Assembly: GCA_036897625.1 (NCBI GenBank)
Contig: JAYMTA010000432.1
Coordinates: 1 to 28,924 of the forward strand
Direction of reading: 5' to 3'
Source: Pelargonium cotyledonis
Lineage: Eukaryota > Streptophyta > Magnoliopsida > Geraniales > Geraniaceae
Length of the DNA stretch: 28,924 bases
This document shows, piece by piece, positions 21,991-28,924 of this stretch (position 1 is the stretch's first letter; each line of letters begins with the position of its first letter). The notes beneath the pieces are model-generated. The model was not told the DNA's origin. It saw nothing but the letters and a program-made list of their open reading frames with translations, and made no database searches. The position numbers were made by a program, and so were the translations under genes.

Positions 21991-24180
21991 AGGTCAAAAG
22001 TCATCTCTATCCCCTTTCCATTAGCTGCCTTGCCCATGCGAGTCTTTCCAGCTCCCTCGTCCCTGCGAGTCGCTCTAGTTGCTCTCAACGACCCGGTCAC
22101 GCCCTTACTCAACGTGCTCCTCATAAGAAGGCCAAAATTCAAAATTTGGCTAAGTGTCAAAACACGTGAAACGGCCGGCTCCTCAATGTCACCTTGTTAC
22201 ACTCTATTGAGCTCTCCACTGTGGCATAGCCGAGGCTTCCCTGAAATGAGCCTTTGCCAAAGACTAAGTCTGACACTTACAAAGAATTTGACCTCTCCAC
22301 GGATTCACGAGACTCAAGAGCCCTCTGTGAATCCCCTTGAAAGACCAAAGGCTAAAAGATCCAACGACCCCATGCGAATCTCATTGGGAGATCCATTGCA
22401 AAGACAATGAATTAGGGAAGCTAAAACAAAATCATGACTATACTCTACTGCACCATCGATAAATCAATATTATTTAGAGTTGGGAGCTGCAGATGCTACC
22501 CGAAAAATAAGAGGTTTTACAACAAATCAAAATGAAACATGTGGCGCCCAAGCAGCACGTCATCTCCTTTCACGAGGCCAAACAGTCCACCAACTCGAAT
22601 TCTGAACCACCTCGACCATCAAGGAACTCTTGGTCACCTTGAAAGTTCTCAACACTTAGACTCCGTGGTAATTGAAAGAGCTCCCACGGAGACCTCTTGG
22701 CTCTTTAGGAGTCTGTCTTCCGGATCCATCTTCCGGAGTCCGCCTCCTAGAGACCCAAAGACACCTCAAGGACCTTCCTCGGTGCCTTATCTTTAGCAAA
22801 CATCGTGCAAAAGACTTATCACGAGAAGAAACTCGCTCCGGGTATCGAAAAATAGAGAATGGCTGAAATAAACTCATGTTGTTACATCAAAAACGAATGC
22901 CGCGACATCAATACACTATGTAGAATCCTCTTGGCGCACCCATTCTGTGACATCAAAAACCCATGTTGCGGCATCAGTCCTCCATTTGGAATCCTCCCAG
23001 AGTCGCTAACTCCTCCATGCAGATTCCACCCAACGCACCCATGTCGCGACAACGGTCCACCACGCGAATCTGTCTCAATGAGGCCACATCCTCCCCCCAC
23101 GTCCATAAAGTTTCCCAAGAAATTCCCCACCTATGTAAACATCCCAAGGACATGAAAGTGATCCCAAGAATGATTGGGAGACCTGTTGGATCCCCTAACA
23201 AAAGGTTCCTTCGGGCCATTCACGAGAGCTCAAGGGATACGTGGAATTCACATAGAGCACCCATGCCACGACCCTAAAAATGCATGTCGCGACTTTGACA
23301 TCTTTTTAGGACCAACATGCATACAAGTCTCCTTCGACTCCAATCGTCTAGTGCTCTTCACCTGAGGCTTTCCCGAAATAACTCACAGAGCTTCTCCAAC
23401 CATCATTCAAGCCTTCCTGCCTTGCTAAGTGACATTCAAGGATCCTCGTCGCGCCAATTGACCTTCAAGGCTCCACACCTCATCCACAACACCTCACAAG
23501 TCATGAACATCTAGGATGCTACCCCACGAGGTAGAGACTTATAAGGGTTTCATCGAAGTGCAAGGGTTGTATGAGAGCATCGACTCAATTCACCTGAAAC
23601 CCTTGTACGGAGTACACTCGGAAAGTGAAAATCTAGTTTGCAAGATTGGGAACCCTAGGACACCACCTCGCGCGATAAAGGCTTCTAGGGGTTTTAACGC
23701 GCGTCGTGGAACATAAGGGACATACGAGAACTGTCGGTCTCGCCCAGTGCCTGAACACAGCGTTCCTGGAGAAGCTAGAACTCCAACCCTCCCTCGAAGT
23801 GGAGCTCACATTACTATAAGCCAATCACGCGTCAACACGTGACAAAAAAATGGTAACAAGTATATAAACCTCCCTCTTGGTTCATTCATTATCTGAATTA
23901 TCATTTATCTGTCTAGCTTAATTTCTCTAAAAAACTATCTAGAGCCTTCATGTATCCCAACTGAGATCTCATTCTCATGTCTTTAGTGTGTTTCCTTGCG
24001 CAGGTCACAGGTTACACAAACATCGCCCAAAGTACCTCGACTTTGGACCTTGACACAGAGAGGAGAGACTTAGAGAAAATCAAACACTTATGGAATTCCT
24101 TAACATGGACAAGACGACAAATGGCATTCTAGTATGCCGCGTTGACCAAGAAAAACAGATGCATCCCTAAGTAAGCAATA
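21991..24180 (+). mobile_element. Probable LTR-retroelement fragment (GC-richer island)
   Basis: Base composition is clearly GC-richer than the flanks. Open frames overlap on both strands without any family motif, as in LTRs. Short words such as CATGTCGCGACA and GACATCAAAAAC recur between 22880 and 23300. At 23821-23867 there is a compact promoter-like series: CCAATCACGCG, the G-box CACGTG at 23836-23841, and TATATAA at 23861. After it come about 120 bp of T/C-rich text, then CAGGTCACAGGTTACAC, a layout like U3-R-U5 on the + strand. I could not fix TG/CA ends, a primer binding site or a target duplication, so solo LTR, partial element and other repeat remain open. Confidence 0.5.
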
Positions 24181-25186
24181 TAATTTTTAAAAATGATCAA
24201 TGTAGTGATTTGAAAAGAAATAATAATTTAAGTTTGGATAACTTTGGTTAACATGACATTAATGGAGTAGATGAAAAAGTTTACACTATCAATGAGTACT
24301 AGTTCGACCTTAACATTTGTAAATATAATTTAGTTAACTTTTTATCTTAACACTAGTTTAGACTTTTGAAATGATTCTTATATAATTTTTTTTTAAAGGA
24401 GATTCTTGTCTATTTTAAACAATAAATTCACATGAAAAGAAAATATTTTTCCCTTGCGTAATGTTTTGGCGAAAACAACTGCAGTTATGCAACTATAGAT
24501 GAAATTGGGTATGATTCCATTACTTAATGAACTGAAACTCTAAAAGAGCATGGACATGATTGTGGTCCTCAATTCCTCAACCTCACATGTAACATAATTT
24601 AACATCCGTAGTAATAATATCATTATTGTCACCAAAAGTCAATCGTTGTTGCCACCAAAAATATTGTCATGGAAAATCTCCAAGTGCACGACAGAAAGAG
24701 ATATGTCACTCCGAAAGCATAAAAGTTTATTTTTGATCATTATTTCTAAACCCAATTCCTCACAACAACTTATTTTAGTTGCTACAAAAATTAAGAATTT
24801 TTTAGTGTGAGTTACTCAACATGTGACAAAAAAACAAACTCAAATCATTTTTATTTTCATTAACTTTATGTTCTCAGGTTGTTTCCCACTGAAGTGACAC
24901 AAGAACAGATAAAAAGGGAGGAAATAGAATACAGCAAACGAATAGAATATAAAGGAACAAGAAGATCCAATAGAGATCTAATGTAATGCTCTTAATTCCT
25001 CTACTTTTTGTTTACCTTTCTCTCCCTCAAAACCCACACACAACAAAACATATCATTGTCCTCTTGTCATCATTTCCACTTTCTTCCTTGGAAACCACCT
25101 GTCAGTTTTCAACAATAAAAATTAGAAACACAGTACATGTCTGTCTTAGTAGAGTTTGATTACACACAAATTGAAATTTCTTTGAA
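24181..25186. other. Intergenic and SOFL 3' flank
   Basis: AT-rich, with no complete gene. It includes the 3' UTR of the minus-strand SOFL gene near its right end and one exon-like stretch on + at 24878-24982 (listed separately). Confidence 0.6.
24878..24982 (+). pseudogene. Isolated exon-like open stretch, unidentified
   Basis: After TTCTCAG (possible acceptor at 24876-24877), a frame runs to TAA and reads LFPTEVTQEQIKREEIEYSK and then a basic end finishing in NRDLM. Charged, protein-like composition in an AT-rich region suggests the last exon of a lost gene. I do not recognise the family and see no upstream exon. Chance is possible at this length. Confidence 0.25.
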
Positions 25187-25952
25187 TCACTGACCTAAGT
25201 CCTGAGATTGAGAAGTTGGTTTCTCAGACTGAAAGAAGCCAAAATGTTTTTGTACTGCTGATTTACCCTGCATCAATCAATGAAGTCCATTTTACAATGA
25301 TGCTATATTGTAAAGTATGACACATTCAGGCATAACAGTATTATAGGTAAAAAAACTCAATTTGGTCCCTAAATTTTCATATAATGGGTCGATACACGAA
25401 AACTTATATACTATTTTTGGGTCAAAACACGAAAGTTCAGTGACCAAGTCGTGTCTTTTACCTATTATTATATAAGTGAAGTACCTTAAAATGTGTTGCT
25501 GAGAAGCCCACTGAGGAGACATGCTCCATTGAAGGTTTCTTGTTGGAGAAACTCATGGTCTTCTGAATAAACCAAACCAAAGCAGCATACAAATTATAGT
25601 AATTCAAGACAGCAACAATTAAAAAGAACAAGGAAGATTGAAGAATAATTGCCTTGGGAAAGGTGAAAACAGGAGAGCTTGCAGTGTCATCAAGACAAGA
25701 ATGTCTATCATCATTGATCTTCTTGATGTTGCTGCTCTGAGGCAAACCAGAGGCATTTCCATGGAAGCTATGGTGTTGAGGAGGAGGCCCAGAAGATGCA
25801 TCAGAGAGCATAGACAAATCATCCTCTGTGGCTAATGACCCATGACTTCTTTGGTAGTTGTAGTGTTGGTCTTCTAGGTAAAGAGTCCAACCTGATTCAC
25901 ACCCACTGCCACTAGTGCATTGTGAAGATGACATATCCATTGATTTGGTCAT
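25187..25952 (-). CDS. SOFL: SOB FIVE-LIKE (SOFL) protein
   Basis: SOFL proteins are small plant-specific proteins; in Arabidopsis SOB5 and SOFL1/2 raise cytokinin levels and responses. Coding exons in minus order: 25952-25653, 25562-25485, 25267-25187, giving 152 aa, the usual size. Both family signatures are present: domain A SGCESGWTLYLEDQ (about 16-29) and domain B EDDLSMLSDASSGPP (about 43-57). Downstream family blocks are LDDTASSPVFTF, GFSATHFKGKSAVQKHFGFF and a short polar tail ending DLGQ. Intron 2 (25268-25484) is GT-AG and holds a MITE-like repeat. Intron 1 (25563-25652, 90 nt) reads AAG|GCAATT...TTTATTCAG, a GC-AG intron with no in-frame stop, so unspliced RNA stays open. The start is the first Met of the frame; no signal peptide is seen. 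The upstream sense-strand sequence is very CT-rich (25998-26041), probably 5' UTR. Which SOFL subgroup it belongs to is not clear. Confidence 0.93.
25345..25463. repeat. MITE-like insertion in SOFL intron 2
   Basis: The ends AGGTAAAA and TTTTACCT are inverted. Further in, TTGGTCCCTAAATTTTC pairs with the complement of GAAAGTTCAGTGACCAA, so the whole ~118-bp element can fold back on itself. It is flanked by TATTAT on both sides (25339 and 25463), a possible target duplication. Its length and the GGTCCCTAAATTTT-like wording resemble short dispersed plant elements. Confidence 0.6.
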
Positions 25953-25997
25953 ATAGTTTTAGAATGGATGTAGCTATTGGTTGGGTTTATTATAAGT

Positions 25998-26041
25998 AGG
26001 AGGAGAAGAGGAGAGAAGAGAAGAGTGGAGAAGACAGAAAG
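25998..26041 (-). promoter_or_regulatory. CT-rich leader/pyrimidine patch upstream of SOFL
   Basis: On the SOFL sense strand this 44-bp stretch is almost all C and T and ends about 45 bp before the start codon. Such tracts are common in plant 5' UTRs and core promoters (Y-patch). No confident TATA box was located. Confidence 0.35.
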
Positions 26042-28232
26042 GGACCAAATAAATCACACTCAAATCCTAGACTCTAGCATTGTCCTTTCCTCTATCCTTT
26101 GCCCCTTCTTATTTTATCTCTATGCCAATGAATCTATATTGCCAGTTGGCTTTTGCAATAACATCACCACTAGCAATTGCCCATCTTGTACTACATTGAG
26201 GTGTTTTTTTTGGCATAATGATAGGGAGAAGTTGTTAGACACAAGGGCAATTAGACCCGGTAGAAGGGTCGTCTCGATGATTCTAGGTTCTATACTAAAA
26301 TAAAATATTAGACCCCTCTAATGTTCGGTTTAATTTTATTACAAATTACGCCTCATTAAGTTTTTTAAAATAAAAAATATTAGGTCCTCCAGAAATTAAA
26401 GGTTCTGTGTAGTTACAATATTGTTTGCACCCCTTCATCTACGAAATTGTCCTACAAATGGGTTGCAAACTGCAGCTAGGGCCTAATGTGCTCGCCAACG
26501 AAGCAAGACAACTGTATAGGGGTAAAAGGGTAAATCGGAGATGAAGAATGAGTATAAATAGGATACGAAAAATGGTGTAAATGTAAACACAAATCTTTAG
26601 AGAATTTATATTATTATGAAATAGAGTTTGATTCAGATTTCGGAGGATTCATCCACTTGTAAAACCATGTTTAATAGACCGGTTGTACATCTTGGTTTAA
26701 CAAAAGTTATCAGTTTTGAAGTGAATTTATTGTTGATTATCTATCATGCCTATGAGTGAATTTGTATTATTGTGGATGGCATTGAGTGTGGTGGCCTGAA
26801 ATCAAGACAAATGGGATATTCAAATTCATATTAATGATGGGTCAATTAAACCCTTGACTTCTTGTTTGTACTCTTATCAAGAATATTCTTAAAACAGTGC
26901 AGATTTCAAAATATCAGTGCATTAACTGAATTTGCACTCTTTTTCTAGTTTCATTTTGTAAAAATGAATGTCCAATATTTGCTGGAAATGACAATGACAA
27001 TGCCATTGCTGCCATGATTTTAGCACAACCCTCTTTCTAGAATCTGAGTGAGACCCAATAAAGTGAAGTTGAGCTCAATAGGACATCAGAATTTGGATCC
27101 TTTTCTTGTGGTGAGCTCAATAGGACAATGATGAAGCTATATGGAGAAAAAGAGAGTGAGTGTACAAGAAAAAATGAGAGGTATATATGATTCAATAAAC
27201 ATAAATGACAAAGGTTTCCCATAAGAAAAATGATACGGGAAATCCATCTTAGTACAATATTGAAGATAGCTTCCCTTGTGGCTTCACAGCAGCCACAAAT
27301 GGCGACTCTTCCGGAAAAGAAAATCAGGGAATCATTTCGAGAGCAAAATTTATAAACTGTGTGTAATTCACGAAATCATCTAATTGAGTGTGTCAATCGT
27401 ACACTCTGAGTCTAAAAGAATTTGAAAACAACGTCAGAAAAATATTTTAAGTTTAGGCGTTTGTTTATTGAAAGATTGAATTTGTGTGTTCATATTGATC
27501 TACAAGGAGTTTTAATAAATACAAATACGGCAAAAAGAGTGTGTCACTAGTTTAATACAAATGACTATGAACAGAAATAGTTAACCAACAAAACAGTGCA
27601 AATTACAATAAAGCTATGTACTTTTACATAGTAGAATTTATCTTTTACAATGTCAAAATCACTGTAGCCTTAGAGAGGGGGATTTGACGTACTAGAAAAA
27701 AAAAGGTAACAATGAATTCTACGGATGAATCAACTTTTTGCCCTAGCTGTGGGACCTCAAATGAATAATCTCTTTCGATGATCAAGTAATGAAGAATTTT
27801 GGTTTGTTTCTCCTCTTTTCAATCATATATAGAAATATCAGAAATCGTGAGGAGTAGTTGTTCACTATCCTTCCTAAGGGGGAAAAGAAATTAAAGTCAG
27901 TCCAAACCCTTTGTTTTGTAGTTCAATTATAATATGAGAATTTTGGAAGGAAAGAAATTTTGTAGTGTTTCACATAAGAAGTATCTATCAAAGAGGCTTT
28001 GATTCGAGTGAAAATATATTGCAAATCTTTTGCATAAAGGAAGAGTTCTCAATCCTTAAATTCTTATTGTAATTTTTTATCTTGGTAAAAACATCTTCAA
28101 GTTCATACTAAATTATACGTTGGATCAATCAATGTTCTTTTTCTTCTATGATTGCTCCTTCACCTTGACTGGATCCAACTTTCGCTAGCAGCTTCAAGAC
28201 AAAAGAGGATCTGTCAGAGTGCGTCTCTATCT
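26042..28232. other. Intergenic, 2.2 kb, without a recognisable gene
   Basis: The left part is the SOFL promoter. Around 26250-26420 the sequence (GGGTCGTCTCGATGATTC, then TTAGACCCCTCTAATGTTC and TTAGGTCCTCCAGAAATT) resembles edges of hAT-like plant repeats, but no ends could be set. From about 27600 it is probably retroelement interior leading to the array at 28233. The minus-strand frame at 27037-27222 is S/L/F-rich and unlikely to be a gene. Confidence 0.45.
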
Positions 28233-28670
28233 CCCCTTAACTCCCCAAATACTTTTAACTTAAAAGTAGAGGCAATTTTATCGACATGTATTCAAGTACT
28301 TTTAACTTAGAAGTAGAGGTGATTTCACCGACATGTATATATATTAATTTTATCATACCAGACATTATATTGGCTAGTGCTTCCATTACTAAAATGTAGA
28401 CCTTTCTCCCCTTAACTCCCTAAGTACTTTTAACTTAGAAGTAGAGGCGATTTTACCGACATGTATCCAAGTACTTTTAACTTAGAAGTAGATGCGATTT
28501 TACCGACATGTATATTAATTTTATCATACCAAACATTATATTGGCTAGTGCTTCCATTACTAATTAAAATGTAGACCTTTCTCCCCTTAATTCCCCAAGT
28601 ACTTTTAACTTAAAACGCTTCTATCTCCCCTTAACTCTCCAAGTACTTTTAACTTAGAAGTAGAGGGGGG
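28233..28670. repeat. 175-bp tandem array with 47-bp internal repeats
   Basis: CCCCTTAA followed by CTCCC-like sequence starts units at 28233, 28408, 28583 and 28627 (spacings 175, 175 and 44, the third unit being truncated). Inside the full units ACTTTTAACTTAGAAGTAGA recurs at about 47-bp spacing, followed by GATTTTACCGACATGTA. Units 1 and 2 also share TTGGCTAGTGCTTCCATTAC. The array abuts the primer binding site on its internal side, so it probably lies in the 5' untranslated leader of a minus-oriented retrotransposon. Confidence 0.88.
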
Positions 28671-28691
28671 TTTCACAGTCGATCAAAACCA

Positions 28692-28704
28692 GGCTCTGAT
28701 ACCA
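28692..28704 (-). other. tRNA-iMet primer binding site of an LTR retrotransposon
   Basis: On the minus strand TGGTATCAGAGCC is the exact complement of the 3' end of plant initiator tRNA-Met, including its CCA. The + strand around it continues to match the tRNA T-arm almost perfectly for about 24 bases in total. The site sits directly against ...TTTAACA on the minus strand, as a primer binding site does beside the end of a 5' LTR. Confidence 0.8.
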
Positions 28705-28753
28705 TGTTAAATTTCAATTATGGGCTACATATAATGATTTGGGCTTCCACTGT
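28705..28753 (-). mobile_element. 3' edge of a 5' LTR, interrupted by a CACTA element
   Basis: On + the LTR edge starts with TGTTAAATTTC, that is, a CA-ending LTR in minus orientation next to the primer binding site. Only 49 bp remain before the CACTA terminus at 28754. The rest of the LTR should reappear beyond the transposon, outside this window. Confidence 0.55.
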
Positions 28754-28924
28754 CACTACAAGAAAAATGTCTATTTGCGACGGAATTTACGACCGAATTT
28801 CATGGTAAATCTGTCATTTTACGACGGATATTTACGCGGACAATCCGTCGCAAAAAGGCCCGTCGCAGATTTTTACGACGGAATATATTTGCGACGGATA
28901 GTTCCGTCGTAAATTTCTGTTGTA
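28754..28924. mobile_element. CACTA (En/Spm) DNA transposon, one terminus
   Basis: It begins with CACTACAAGAAAAATG, the standard plant CACTA terminal inverted repeat. Within 170 bp there are about eight copies of a CGACGGA-type subterminal word (for example GCGACGGAAT at 28778, ACGACGGATA at 28821, the inverted CCGTCG at 28845, GCGACGGATA at 28891), in both orientations. Such arrays bind the element's transposition proteins. The preceding TGT (28751-28753) would be the 3-bp target duplication. The body lies beyond the right edge. Confidence 0.9.

Noticed and set aside
21765..23824. Overlapping open frames of 60-130 aa on both strands in the GC-rich island
   Set aside because: They are P/S/R/H-rich, overlap in several frames and show no domain. 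GC-rich repeat DNA lacks stops by composition.
25458..25952. A 164-aa SOFL protein with a transmembrane segment as the main product
   Set aside because: The frame simply reads through introns 1 and 2. The spliced model restores family blocks (TFPK-KTMSF, HFK-GKSAV). Kept only as a possible retention isoform.
27300..27356. 18-codon frame starting ATGGCGACTCTTCCG
   Set aside because: Too short, with no conserved motif or splice context.
28681..28704. A tRNA-iMet gene fragment on the + strand
   Set aside because: The match includes the 3' CCA, which plant nuclear tRNA genes do not encode, and the 5' half of the tRNA is absent. A primer binding site explains it.
1..28924. CRISPR arrays, bacterial operons, rRNA genes
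   Set aside because: None seen. Genes are spliced and plant-type, and the tandem arrays have no spacer logic.

Overview
This window is nuclear DNA from a flowering plant, most likely a eudicot. It shows GT-AG introns with T-rich acceptors, an AT-rich background, several gene families restricted to plants (plant ABCC, ROF-type FKBP, SOB5-like), and typical plant transposon debris (a CACTA terminus, a tRNA-iMet primer binding site, LINE 3' ends, MITE-like repeats). I could not resolve the species.

Layout: (1) 1-1793, the 3' end of an ABCC8-type ABC transporter on the + strand. It is broken by three frame-changing lesions, one of which removes the first part of Walker A of the second nucleotide-binding domain. 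(2) 3146-12551, a complete 13-exon gene for a ROF1/FKBP62-like co-chaperone (604 aa, three FKBP domains, then TPR). Its sixth intron is swollen to 4.4 kb by repeats: a 0.43-kb tandem duplication and a pair of ~0.5-kb LTR-like direct repeats. (3) 12552-14628, an intergenic stretch with foldbacks, a LINE 3' end and a small poly(A) insertion flanked by a 17-bp duplication. (4) 14629-21096, a complete 11-exon UTP4/Cirhin (Arabidopsis POPCORN) gene for an 835-aa WD40 ribosome-biogenesis factor. (5) 21789-24180, a GC-richer island that looks like LTR/retroelement sequence. It opens with a 31-bp minisatellite and carries a CCAAT/G-box/TATA promoter-like block. (6) 25187-25952, minus strand, a complete 3-exon SOB FIVE-LIKE (SOFL) gene with an unusual GC-AG first intron. 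(7) 25953-28924, intergenic sequence ending in a nest: a 175-bp tandem array, a tRNA-iMet primer binding site and LTR edge in minus orientation, and a CACTA transposon inserted into that LTR.

The intact genes are functionally unrelated (chaperone, rRNA processing, cytokinin-linked signalling), as is normal for a plant chromosome. I see no operon-like or clustered pathway and no clear new biological system. The most informative observations are the Walker A deletion in the ABCC8 relic, an FKBP co-chaperone whose three PPIase domains lack the canonical active-site tryptophan while its Hsp90 clamp looks intact, a SOFL intron whose retention would add a hydrophobic segment in frame, and the nested transposons at the right edge.
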